Position numbers and translations under genes: made by a program. A DNA stretch of 64,000 bases from Cricetomys ansorgei (lineage: Eukaryota > Chordata > Mammalia > Rodentia > Nesomyidae), in the NCBI GenBank assembly GCA_026225945.1, contig JAMJFZ010001816.1:9017001-9081000 (forward strand), given 5' to 3'. Position 1 is the first letter of the stretch; the number at the start of each line of letters is the position of its first letter. Below the pieces are notes generated by a model, which saw only the letters and a list, made by a program, of their open reading frames with translations, did not search any database and was not told where the DNA came from. Of this stretch, positions 47,628 through 58,680 are shown in pieces.

Positions 47628-47803
47628 GGCTGGGTAGTTGTTACTGCAGGTATCTGGAGCACAGAGAGGCAAGCAGATTTCTATGAGTTCAAGGCCAGCC
47701 TGGTCTATAGAGTGAGTTCCAAGACAGCCAGAGTTACAACAGAAAAAAAACATGTCTCTAAAAATCAAAACCAAAACCAAAACACCCCAAAAACAAACAA
47801 ACA
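47628..47803 (+). mobile_element. B1 SINE with A-rich tail
   Basis: GGCTGGGTAGTTGTTACTGC head (degraded), GCAGATTTCTATGAGTTCAA, GGCCAGCCTGGTCTATAGAG, variant CAGAGTTACAACAGAAAA, then a CAAAACC/AAACAAAC tail. The frames across it on both strands are B1 artefacts. Confidence 0.93.
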
Positions 47804-48954
47804 ATTATAGGCATGAGCCTCCCTTCATGCCCAGCTTTATGTGGCTGTTGAGTATCCAAATTTAGCTTGTTATACTTGTATAAGCGATTTGTCCTCTGAG
47901 TCATCACCCAGGTACTAAATAATAAACTCTTAAAATAGAAGTATGAAGTGGAATTTTTCCCTTTTATTTGTAGATGGTACAAAAGGCAAATCAACATATG
48001 AACAAATATGGGGCAAAGCAGAAGAGAATTAAAACAACAGCCAAGAGCTTCCAAAGACAACCACTCTTCTTCAAAATTATAAAGGAGAAGAAATATTAGA
48101 ATTACAATCATTTAATCACATAAAGCACATAAGCTTTGGAAATGAATTCATTGTAACGTATCTTATTTTGTATTATCAGATGTGTTCATCTCTTGAGAAT
48201 GCTTTTTCTGTCAATGAATTGATTAGAAAGCCTTCCTTATGTAATCTAATTCCTATGACACCACAAGCATATAATAAATTGTTACTCGAGTTTACCTTTT
48301 AACTTATTTTCGATTTTAAATCACTTTAATAACAGAAATTGATAGAAATATTTTACCTAAGAAAGTGAAATAAAACTCAATTCTGATTAAAATTCAAAAG
48401 TGAAATATTTTTTCTGAATATGAAAAATCTTATGGAATGAACCATTTACAGTTGTCTAATTCTATCCTCTCTCCAATTCTAGGATAGATAAATTCTTGCA
48501 AGACATCATTTAAAATGAAGCACAACCTAAAACATGTAAAAACAAGAAAGAAGTATAAGAGATTAGTTCAGGGATGAAGAGACATTCATCTCCATAGCAA
48601 CTGTCTTTCTATAATGGCATTTACTAAGCCATTATGTTATCCTGGTATATTAAGGCCATAGCAACCTTCAGACTGAATTCTATTAAAGAGTTTCCAAAGC
48701 GAACCTTTTTTTTTTTTTTTTAATCTTTAAGACATGTGTTTCTTAAGCAGATCTTTGCATCAAAGTATTTATCATAATCAGGAGGCAAAATAGAGATTTT
48801 TTTCCCTTCCACCAGAGGCAAAAACATACATAGATATCAAAGCAGCTATACCGATCACCATGCATGATTTTGTTCACATAAATCTCCTAAGAACCTTATA
48901 GATTCTTTTGGTGATTGGATTGTCTCATTTTGGACTGGAACAATTGCTTTTGTT
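47804..48954. other. unique DNA, no gene seen
   Basis: A minus-strand frame (47758-48111) starts in unique DNA and runs into the B1; no motif recognised. Poly-T run at 48705-48721. Confidence 0.5.
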
Positions 48955-49080
48955 CCTAACTCTCACATAGCATCTCACAACCACCTGGAACTCCAGTTCC
49001 AAGAGATCTGGTTTCCTCTGACACATGTGATTTACATAAACTCTTAAGGCACACATGTGTACATGTATACAATAAAGTAT
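48955..49080 (+). mobile_element. B2-superfamily SINE, 3' part
   Basis: CACAACCACCTGGAACTCCA, GTTCCAAGAGATCTGGTTTC, CTCTGACACATGTGATTTAC and ACACATGTGTACATG, the B2/B3A-type middle and tail (cacaaccatctgtaactccagttccagggaatctgatgccctcttctggcctc). The head is truncated. It abuts an L1 fragment at 49087. Confidence 0.72.
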
Positions 49081-49086
49081 AGGAAA

Positions 49087-49290
49087 GCTACTGATTTTTG
49101 TGTTAATTTTATGCCCTGTTACTTTGATGAAAGTGTTCTTCAAGTGTAGAAGTTTCCTAGTTCAGCCTTTAGGGACTTTTGTTAATGACATTGGATTTGT
49201 TTTTATCCATTTGATCTCATTCATTTGTCTTACTGATCTAGCTAAGACTTCACATACTATATTGTATAGGTATTAAAAGAGAAGAAGCAT
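49087..49290 (-). mobile_element. L1 ORF2 internal fragment, reverse
   Basis: CTACTGATTTTTGTGTTAAT, TTTATGCCCTGTTACTTTGA, TGAAAGTGTTCTTC, CATTTGATCTCATTCATTTG, TCTTACTGATCTAGCTAAGA and CTATATTGTATAGGTATTAA are the reverse of the L1 ORF2 reverse-transcriptase region. Frames broken; a dead fragment. Confidence 0.82.
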
Positions 49291-51640
49291 TCCTCTTCGA
49301 GGTGTGGTCTGGTTAAGAATCACTGTCTAATTTATGTTTCTGCAGTGTGGTTCACAGAAGTCTTTATCACTTGAGAAGAAGACTTCTCTTAGGTGGTGAT
49401 TCATGGAGTAAGGTAGATCCTTATGGTGCAGCCTCACAAATGTAGCTGATTGCCCCCATCTGGGTGATGGTCTGTGTCTGTGGGAGTTTGGTGTTCTTGG
49501 TTGTTTAAAACAGGTCTCTGTGAAGTCTCACAGATGCTTACACTACTCTGGCCTTTTGTCTTCAATTTTAAAGAGGAATGAAATCAGATAGGTATCACTA
49601 ATTTGAGATACAGACTATTTGAATGATTATGTGTCTAAATGAAACAGTTTAGCAGGTGACTCAAAGCAAAAGTTAAGAGTTAACAACAAAAGCGGAAAAG
49701 CCAAGTTTTATTCTTTCTGTTGTTTTGTGGATAAAAGTGAGGAGCCGATGCTTTATAGTGGAATGTTTCTAAGCTCTCAGTGTAGTTGTGGGGTGAATGC
49801 CAACGACTTGTGAAGGAAGGCAGGATGTGAAAATGTAGAAAATAGTAATATATTGGGAAGAAGAGTAAAGGATATAAAGCAAGAGAGTATTCTTGGGAGG
49901 CAGAAAGATGATCCATTTTGAGAAGAAAATAAACTATCTCTGAGTACTAAGGCAGCCGTGCTTTCAGAAGGAATATCTTGTAGTTATGGTCTCGTGCCAG
50001 GGACTTCCTTAGAAGATGTTTCAAATTCATGCATATCCACACCTTTGGAGAACCGTACTGTGTACGGCCTTGGTAGTGTGCATTGATTTGTAGTCATTAC
50101 ACTTTGCATTCAGGAAAGGTTTTCATCTGCAACCCTTACAACTGCAATAAAGATTGCTGGGTCAGAATGTTTCATCTTAATGAATAATACATGGAACATT
50201 AAGTCATATGCGGAGCTGAGGGAAGCACGACTGAGGATGAACACATGGAATACCAATCTAGTTTCAAATTTCTACTCACTTTAATTGAAGAAAAAAAATG
50301 TGCTTAGTTTCTTTATGAAGGGTCAGGAAACCTTTGGAAAAGATAAAAAGACTGCTATGACAAGCGCAGAGGAGTCCACTTAACACTGTCACACCTGAAA
50401 GTGTGAATTTCAATTACAACAAAATTAAAATTGAAAAACAAAAAAAATTAAAACTCCTAATAGATATAAGAATCACATGAAATTTCCATAGAGAGTGGAA
50501 TCCAATTTTAAACTCCGCCAGCCTGACAAAATGTAATCGTAGGATGACTTGGATTTTCTAGATTCTCTCATGGCCTCAAATCACAGCATCACAATATACT
50601 GTAACAAAACTAATGAGTAGTGGAGTATCTTACCAAGACCAGAATTTCCTAAAGGAAAAGATACGTCTCTGTTTATGAAGTCCCACTTACTAGTACCTCA
50701 TTCTCTCATGCTCAGATGGTTCAGTCACTCAAAATTCCAAAAGTAGATAGGAACCTGTTGTAGAAGTTAATTTTTAGTTATGTTTAACGTATTGTTTTGT
50801 GCACTGTTGGGTGAGTATCTGCCTAGGTCTTAGTGTTATGCATTGTCTGAAGGTGTTGGATTTATGTGGGGGATGTTGATTGCTAATGATCTGCACATGC
50901 TACCAGTAGAACACCTGAGGAGCTCTGGATAAACACAAAAAGTCAGAATCTCAGGGTTCCACTGTTGAGAATGGTGTTTGCCATGATGGTGGTTCCCACT
51001 GCTGGGGTCTGGCAAAGGCTGCATGTATAAAAATGCCTTCCTGTCTTCTTTGGGGAGCCTCCACCATAGGAGTACTACAACAAAAACCATATATGTCAAT
51101 GGTATTAGAGATATTTGCTCTACATGATTATCCTACACTGCTGGAACAGTTAGGTACACAATGGGTATTTACTGACATGAATTTGCACGATTATATGCAA
51201 ATAGAATAGATAAAGTATTTCATGCAATGGTGAAGTGGTTAGAGAGCTAACAGCCAAAAGTCTTGGAATACTTCATAAGTAACCCGCTATGTTAAATAAC
51301 TTTACTCCAGTGATAAGAAGTGTACAGTACAATAGAACAGTGACAACCAGTAGATGACATATGGAAGACTACAGCACTATGCTTTGGTAGCATTAAGCAA
51401 CTGGCTTTACCCCATGATATTTGTAAATATTAGAGCAGTATTTTACAAATATGAAGAATAAGAATCTATTTTTTCAAACCATTACCCACTGTGGCTTTAA
51501 TCCTCCATCCCCAAAACAAGAAATAAATGGAAGGAAGAAGAGGATAAATAACACCAAAATGTCCTTTATTTCTCTTGGCAACTGAAAGAAAGGAGCCAGG
51601 ACCTGTTATCAAATTCTCATTACAGTTGGCTTTATGAGTT
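49291..51640. other. unassigned DNA, no gene seen
   Basis: 49300-49560 and 50800-51080 are GC-richer and may hold old retroelement sequence. The 87-codon minus frame at 50836-51099 (Pro/His-rich middle) has no recognised domain. A short hairpin, CCGTAC/GTACGG, is at about 50053-50067. Confidence 0.4.
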
Positions 51641-53735
51641 TTTTTTTTTTTTCTGGGTTCCCAGATTTATGAAGCTTGCTTATTGTCTTACACTGCTAAC
51701 TCTTTCTGTGAAGGGAATAATTAGGGATTTATAATAAATAAAATGTCTATATATTTCAGAAGTATTAAGTGTTTAATTGCTATAAAACAAGTAACACTGT
51801 GTAAGACTTATTTCAAAGGAAATTTCATCTGTTTCAGATTTGTTGTCTAATTTGTTCCACTGTTCTGTATTTTATACCTAAACAGGAGAATACAATATTG
51901 ACATAAATGACTTCAATTTTACAAATAAACAAGTAGGAAGTTGTCAACTCTCATAAGTTATGCTTAATCATGAGGAAAACGGCAATGTTAAGGCTAAATG
52001 ATAAATATGTAGAATAATTATGCTTACTCATGATTCTCAGGAAAACTTTAGGAGGCTCTGGTAACAAATCTGCAGTTTAAACTTGTTTGACCATGATCTG
52101 TCTGGTTCCTTTGCGTATGTTAAATATTACTTCTAAGCCTTGATTTGCTAAACAGTAAGACAGTGACGATGTGTTAATATTTGTTGTTGTTGTTGTTGTA
52201 ATCAATGATTTGTTGCATAGGAAGTATCTATAGGATATCTAGCCAAAAATGCTACTTTGAGTTTAATAGATGTGATTAAGAAGACAGGAGATACATTTGA
52301 CGTCTCCTGAGAACACTCAATAATGACGAAAAACTAGTAAACTAGTATCTGTTTTTATTCTTTGACATTCTATCATGTCTTCTTGTTTCATTATGTTGTT
52401 TGTGCTAATAATGTACATATGAGCATTTGGTGGGATGCAAAGCATTTATATAAACTCCCAAACCATTTTTATATCAACATTCATTTTCTGTCTGGCTTTA
52501 TGCACATCAATTCGCTAACGTTCAGAGTACTCACACATAAGAGCTTGAAATATATTTCAAAACGACAAATGGAAAAATATTCAATCCTTATTATCCCTAC
52601 CTTGTGTATCAATAACAATCTGAAAAATAGTAGTGGTTATCTTCTCTTATTCATTATGAACATCTGCCTAGGTACCACCAGCCTCTGAGATAGTCCAATC
52701 TACACCAAAACCCTCAGAATTTTGTGAGGCCTAGATGATTTTGCTACAGACTTCCACAGCACCAGACCATCAACATGAAAGACTCAAGGCTAACTTTCAT
52801 ATTTATGGTCTGTGCAATTTTCGTAATTATTAAGAAGTATTAGCAGAAGTACTGTCTGATGACACTATGATATCGTGGGCAATTATCTGACTTTCCATAA
52901 TTCTTAATTGTATATATATATTAAAGAGCCACAGGTTTAGATTTTATGTCAAAGGAATATTAAAATACAAATGTAGGAAGCTCTTCTAATCTGAGTTATA
53001 ATTATAAATTGTCAGTGTCCAGTAAGTATGACACTGGAGTCGAAAATCACACAGTGTCAAGGTGAATTATATCCAAATGGACCAGATGAAATTATGTATC
53101 TAAGAACATAAAAATGTGTATGAACAGAAACTAATTGCAGAGATGTTTATTTTCACAGTGCCACACACTGAACAGAGGCCCTTTCATTTGATAGGCAAGC
53201 ATTCTCCCTCTGGGTTAGCTTCTAAGCTAAGCGTGGTTTATTTTGTGCTATGTTTATCAGCCTTACAGTACTAAATGGAATGAATGAGAATGGTTCATTC
53301 TACTTTAAAAAGGATCAGGACTATTGCTCTAGGAATCATTAGAAAAGATAAGACAGAGCTTATTTGATTTTACTGATGTGTCCTGCTGAACTCGCAGATC
53401 GTATGTAGATGGAAAAGAAACAGCGATAGAAGGAGGAGGAGGATGCAAACCTCACGTCTCCCTGTTTACAAGAAAAGAATTCATTTTAAGTTGTAATGCC
53501 ACAATCTTTCATTTGCGTAAACTCAAAAACTTGCTGATTCATGCAATTAGTTCCTGTTTGTTTTTAGCCTTATGCAATAAACAAAATTTATTCAAAGTAA
53601 CTTGGAAGAAGGAAACCACACTTTTTTTTTTTTACCAATATAGCATAATAAGATATCATTGTCTTATTTTATGACTTACTTTGAAAATAAAATTGATTTT
53701 TAGATCAACTCCAAATACAGATCAAAGTAATAAGG
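51641..53735. other. AT-rich DNA, no gene seen
   Basis: Poly-T run at about 51640-51653 and (TTG)n at 52181-52199. 53150-53235 (TGCCACACACTGAACAGAGG, GATAGGCAAGCATTCTCCCT) is a weak match to an old reversed SINE head (ggcctcgtgcatgctaggcaagcactctacc). The 108-codon frame at 52362-52688 is AT-rich with no motif. Confidence 0.45.
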
Positions 53736-54112
53736 TGGGGACTGGGGTGATGTTTCAGTGGTTAAAGAGCTTGTGAGAAGACCAGAGTTCAGGCCTCCAG
53801 AACTCACATTGCTTCTGCGTGTGTGTGACGTCCCACTCGAAATCTGGTGCTGAGGAGGTAGAAAAGAATCCTCTGAGGATGCTTCCTAGCCAACCTAAGT
53901 GGAAATACCATGATCCATGACCCCACCTCAAAGAATAAGGTGAAGACAGAAGCAGAAAGATGGCCAAACTAATGGTGGATCTTCCTAGACACTTCACTCA
54001 CACCTGCATCCACATATGTGTGAACATGCTTATATACACCCATGCACACTGGACAGACACACACATGCACATAAGAAGATTAATACCATAATATACACAC
54101 AGGCGTGTGTGT

Positions 54113-54115
<3 letters not shown>
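53736..54115 (+). mobile_element. B3-type SINE
   Basis: GGTGGGGACTGGGGTGATGT, TTCAGTGGTTAAAGAGCTTG, AGTTCAGGCCTCCAGAACTC, CCTCAAAGAATAAGGTGAAG and CATGCACACTGGACAGACAC match in order the B3 element (head, ..cagaacccac.., cctcaatgaataaggtggag, CA-rich tail). It ends in the (CA)n array that follows. Confidence 0.8.

Positions 54116-54160
<45 letters not shown>
54116..54160. repeat. (CA)n microsatellite, SINE tail
   Basis: About 22 perfect CA units contiguous with the B3 tail. Confidence 0.97.
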
Positions 54161-54164
<4 letters not shown>

Positions 54165-55354
54165 AAAGTAAACTTCAATAGAATGGAAATTTCTTTACAG
54201 GCAAAATGCTCTTCTACATTATAAAATGGAGCATGAATGTGTTGTTTTATCAATACACATGTGAGGGATTTGAGGAAAGAATTTTAAAAGGTTGTATTGT
54301 TTAAATTAGACGGAAGAATAATGTTTCTAATCCCCAGATCCTCATAAATTTGCAATGGTGCTATTTTGTATCACAGCAAGAGAGAAATTACACAAGCAAA
54401 TGTTTTGCTTTGTGGGTAGAAAGTTTGAAATGATGAAATTGGTAGGATGAATTGCACAAAGATTGTGCACAGGGAATTTTAAAATTATATCTTCTACCTT
54501 GACTGTGGTTTAAGCTTCTAGTCTTTGAAATATATGCAAATGTACACTGCTTCACATAGCTATCTATGAATATCTTACTTCTCCAAATCCTTAAGTTCTG
54601 TAAGCATCCATAAATTTATTTACAAGCAATAGTCTTTACTACAGTTTTATATTCTTATCTGTCTGAAAATGGTCTCCTAAATAGTAAATGGGAACCAGTA
54701 CAGACACAGTAAACAAGAATCTACCTCTGCCACAGACACACAAAACACTTCTACGCAGAATCAAATGTCCTCAGTGTAGAATTTTTTTTATCTATTTCGT
54801 GCAATGAAACTAATACTTTTAAATAAACCAACAAGCATATTTCTCATTTTATTAGGTTGTAGCATCTGTAAACAATCTTCATATCCTCTCAAAAATGCAG
54901 AGGATATTTGCACACAGTTTCTTTGCAAAGTAGGACTCATAATTATCTGAGATAATTGAATAAAATCAATAACTACTTATTGTTATCCATGAACTTAAAA
55001 GAGCATTAAACTCTGTGTGTTTTATTCAATATGTTTTATGTATTTAAAGTGTTTTCTCTCTACCACCTAGTGGCAAGGGAGGGAGAGACTGAGACTAAGG
55101 ACTTTAAGCTCATTCAATAAATTCAAGTAAATCCTGCAGAAAACAGAAAAGATCTAAAATAGTGTGGAAATATCCAGCATGACCATTCATTTAGAACAAC
55201 TCAATGACTTAGATTTGTACAAATTCTGAAATGTTTTGCTTTAAGAGGCAGCAAAAAAACCTATTTTTTTTCTAAAATCAGATAATTTCTTTTCAGTCTA
55301 AATCTGTGTCATGAAACATCGCTGTGACTGAAATAAAGACCTTCTTCATGAGTT
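54161..55354. other. AT-rich unique DNA; CTCF-like site at 55060
   Basis: No gene or transposon recognised. Confidence 0.5.
55060..55073 (-). promoter_or_regulatory. candidate CTCF motif
   Basis: The minus strand reads CCACTAGGTGGTAG, which fits the CTCF core CCASYAGRKGGCRS at 13 of 14 positions (T for C at position 12). It sits in unique, otherwise AT-rich DNA. Motif only; binding not shown. Confidence 0.4.
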
Positions 55355-55660
55355 AGAAGGTATCTTAGGTACTTTTCTATTGCTGTGATAAGAAATGATA
55401 GCTAATACACTTTATAAAAGCATGTGTTTATTTGGGATTATGGTTTAAAGAGTAAAAAGATTATGATGGAAAAGCAAAGGCATGGTGATAAGAACAAATG
55501 GCAGTTTACATTTTGAACAGCAAATAGGAAGTAGAAAGAAAAAGCTTACTCACAAGAATGGTGTGGGTTTTTGGAACAAGGATCATATTACACAGAACCA
55601 AAGATCCATCAAAGGTATGAAGCTCTCACCATGAGATTATAACAGAGGTGAAGTTTCAGT
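55355..55660 (+). repeat. rodent interspersed repeat (TTCTATTGCT type)
   Basis: TTAGGTACTTTTCTATTGCT, GTGATAAGAAATGATAGCTA, TTTATTTGGGATTATGGTTT and a following A/G-rich part match the start of the family seen at 44772. The right part is diverged. Confidence 0.6.
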
Positions 55661-56050
55661 TAACTGAAGAAATAGGTCAGGCATCTATACGTGACTGCAT
55701 TCTGGAGAGAAAAGGGTATCAGCTAATGCTCAGGAAAACACATTCTTAATGTGTTCAAGGAAGAAAACAAAAAGATGGTTCAGGTTAAAGCAATGTGAGA
55801 ACACATGGCAATGTCTAACCAAAATTGACCATGAAGTTTATGAGAATTGAAATAAATAGCAAAACAAGGATGACCAGGTAAACATTTCAGTGGCCTGGAT
55901 ATTCTCCCAAGGTATATTACACTTCATTCTGAAAGTCACACTTGGAATCAGAACACAGAATCTGTAGCCATTTCATCAGTAGACTGACTCTTATGACCCT
56001 TTCCCAATCCTATCTAAGAACATATGAATGTTAACAACGAAAGAATCAAC
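55661..56050. other. unique DNA, no gene seen
   Basis: Nothing recognised. Confidence 0.45.
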
Positions 56051-56214
56051 AGGCAGTGGTGGTGCACACCTTTAATCCCAGCCCTTGGGAGGCAGAGGCA
56101 GGTGGATCTCTGTGAGTTCGAGTCCAGCCTAGTCTACAGAGTGAGTTCCAGGACAGCCAGAGTTACAACAGAGAAATTCTGTCTCAAGAAACCAGGGAGA
56201 GAGAGAGAGAGAAT
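56051..56214 (+). mobile_element. B1 SINE with (GA)n tail
   Basis: Well-preserved B1: GGCAGTGGTGGTGCACACCT, TTAATCCCAGCCCTTGGGAG, GCAGGTGGATCTCTGTGAGT, CAGCCTAGTCTACAGAGTGA, variant AGTTACAACAGAGAAA, then CTGTCTCAAGAAACC and a (GA)n tract. The 131-codon frame at 56024-56419 starts just upstream and reads through this SINE; its first half is B1 translation, so it is not called as a gene. Confidence 0.95.
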
Positions 56215-56970
56215 TGACAAGGCATGGAAGTCTAGTTGTGATGGTATGAAGAAGTTCACTGATTCACAAAGGCCAGGGAATACAGTGTCATCATCAGCAG
56301 CAGCTAGGACAAGATTAAAGGCAGATATGCTCAGAAGGCTAATGGTCTCGCTCTTCCTGGTTGTCTACTTGCTTGCAGCTGTGCTCTCACATGGAAAAGA
56401 AGTGAAAGCTCTAGCATGACACCTGTGACAGGCTACAGAAGTGTGTGTGTGTGTGCATTGAGGAGTGGGTAAAATGGAAACACAAGTCAGGACAGACTCA
56501 TAAACCCTGGATCCACCTCCCTATGCATACAGACCCACTATCAGAAAACCATTTCTTGCTTGATGAAAGCATTTAACTAATAGATTTATTTAAATCAACT
56601 CACTGATCACTAAGACATTATATAGAGTAATGAACTTGAAAAATCTAAATTTTAAAATACTTTCAAAAGAAAGCACACAGAATATATAGGACTATTAATT
56701 ACTTATTGTTTCTTGTGAGATATTTTCAAAATTCTCATTTTCTTGCTAAACTTCTAAATGTAAATATAGCAAACAAACCAAAAAGTTGAGAAAATACTTC
56801 AAACTTTACAGAGAAAAAAATCAACATAAAAACTTTGATATTTGGAAAACACCATTAAAAAAATAAAAAGACAAATAATAAAGAAATATAAGCAATTCAC
56901 ATAATTGACCAATAACGACATAAATGATAAATATGGGTATTTGTTTAAGTATGCTTTAAAATGAACTTAT
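56215..56970. other. unique DNA, no gene seen
   Basis: After the B1, a 60-codon extension of the SINE frame ends LVVYLLAAVLSHGKEVKALA at 56419. It looks like a hydrophobic segment but has no independent start or known match. The rest is AT-rich. Confidence 0.45.
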
Positions 56971-57276
56971 CGGGACATCAAGAGCAGGTAAACAGGTAAA
57001 CTTGATGCAAAAGCCTCAGAACCTGAGTTAGATTCCTGGAGCCCATGTTAATGACCAGATGTCGTGGTATACATCTACAATCTCAGTACTCCTAGAGTAA
57101 GATGAGGAACAGATTTAGAAAAATTGCCTGAAAACAGTCAGGCCAGCTAGCCTTGATCAGACATATAAGATATGACATAGAAGAAACATAAAGATCGATT
57201 CTACTTCAGAAACAAGATGTAAGAATAGAATAGACTCTCATAATTATCTTTTGACTTAAATACTTTCACATGGCAT

Positions 57277-57282
<6 letters not shown>
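56971..57282 (+). mobile_element. B3-type SINE, diverged
   Basis: GGACATCAAGAGCAGGTAAA, CAGAACCTGAGTTAGATTCC, TGGAGCCCATGTTAATGACC, GTGGTATACATCTACAATCT, CAGGCCAGCTAGCCTTGATC, then TGGCATGCACATACACAC. This order (head, box around gagttcgattccc, ctgtaatcccag, gctagcc, cacatgcac) fits B3. Ends in (CA)n. Confidence 0.7.

Positions 57283-57325
<43 letters not shown>
57283..57325. repeat. (CA)n microsatellite, SINE tail
   Basis: About 21 CA units contiguous with the B3 tail, followed by (TAA)n/(TAAA)n-like sequence at 57341-57390. Confidence 0.97.
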
Positions 57326-57327
<2 letters not shown>

Positions 57328-57475
57328 TCCCACCACCTACTACTAATAATAATAGTAACAATAATTAATAATAGTAATAAATAAATAAAATACACAGAAA
57401 CACTTAGATAGTTGTACCAAAAATATACACATCAAGTTCTACTGAGAATATAGAAATACAGAAATCATCATAAAA

Positions 57476-57643
57476 GCTGGGCGATGCTGGCACACAGCTT
57501 TAATCCCAGCACTCGGGAGGGAGATGCAGGTGGATCTCTGTGAGTTTGAGTCCGGCCTAGTTTTCAGAATGAGTTCCAGAACAACTAGATAGAGAAACCT
57601 TGTCTCGAATAACCAAAACAAAATAAAACAAAGCAAAGAAAGA
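57476..57643 (+). mobile_element. B1 SINE
   Basis: AGCTGGGCGATGCTGGCACA, CTTTAATCCCAGCACTCGGG, TGCAGGTGGATCTCTGTGAG, AGAGAAACCTTGTCTCG, then an A-rich AAACAAAATAAAAC tail. Here the variant region reads CAACTAGATAGAGAAACC. Confidence 0.93.
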
Positions 57644-58605
57644 ATATACCATAAACAAGTCACATTGAAATCACAATAAATTTAAACACACATTAATCTA
57701 AAAGGTAGCATTAAATTTTGTTTACAGTAATAATGAACTTCCTAGTTCCATGTACAAACTATAATAAAATGCTATATGAAATACTATTCAGCAATGAAGA
57801 ATATAATAAATGATATAAGGAAATGCACATGCTCTCTGCTTTGTTAGTATTGTGACATTGCTCGAAGGCTTAGAAGTATGACAACTGAAAATGAAAAAAT
57901 ATAACAGACTACTTTTATGATTAGATACGAGATAGATGATATATGATTCCATACAAAACAGTAAAGAAAATACTTTAGCTCATGCATACTCATGAAGATG
58001 AGCCCTATTCATTCACTAGATTAGACTAACGTGTTCAATTGATCAAATTTATAGTAGGTGAGTCTCCAAGACCTTTCAGGAAAATGACTGGACTTGGAAT
58101 TTGTGACACTATTAAACAGTAAAACAAAACAGCCCACACTCCCCAGTGAGAAAGGGTATTTTGCAGCGCATTGAATGTCAGACAGGATGAAAATACAGAC
58201 TCAGTGAATCACTCTGGCTCTTTTGAGCTAAGAAATGTCTGAGAGCTGCTTGAGCAATTCCTTTTGAGCTTTTCATAACTTTAATACCTTTAAGAAGTAT
58301 AGAATCTAATATTTCACCTGAATAATTTATCTTTTGGGAAAATAATCTTAGAATATCATTATACTTTTATTAATACCTCATTATGAGATGAAATAAATGT
58401 TGATACATTTCTCCCCCCAGGGGAGTTTTATCATTGAAGAATTCCTACTATTTCACATTTTGACAGGCTCTGAAAATTGTTTTTTTCAAATGATTTATCT
58501 AATGTTACAATGAAATTAACCTACTATTCTGTTATTTCATTAAATATCTTTCTGCTCATCATCGTAAATCAACTTAGATTCTACAAAACCCATATAATGT
58601 ATTAG
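57644..58605. other. AT-rich unique DNA, no gene seen
   Basis: No gene or repeat recognised. Confidence 0.5.
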
Positions 58606-58680
58606 TGTGTGTTTGTGTGTGTGTGTGTGTATGCGTGTGTGTGTGTGTGCGTGCACACACACACACACACGCACACACAC
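58606..58680. repeat. (TG)n then (CA)n inverted microsatellite
   Basis: A TG-rich left half (with TATGCG interruption) is followed directly, around TGCGTGCACAC, by a CA-rich right half. The array is therefore self-complementary. Frames on both strands across it are artefacts. Confidence 0.96.

Noticed and set aside
47758..48111. 117-codon minus-strand frame
   Set aside because: AT-rich, Phe/Leu-rich composition, and its end runs into a B1 tail. No motif, no splice context.
52362..52688. 108-codon plus-strand frame
   Set aside because: Composition expected of random AT-rich DNA; no known family, no upstream promoter or splice signal that decides in its favour.
56024..56419. 131-codon frame, the longest in the window
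   Set aside because: Its first half is the translation of a B1 SINE and its start lies just before that insertion. The remainder has no recognised domain.
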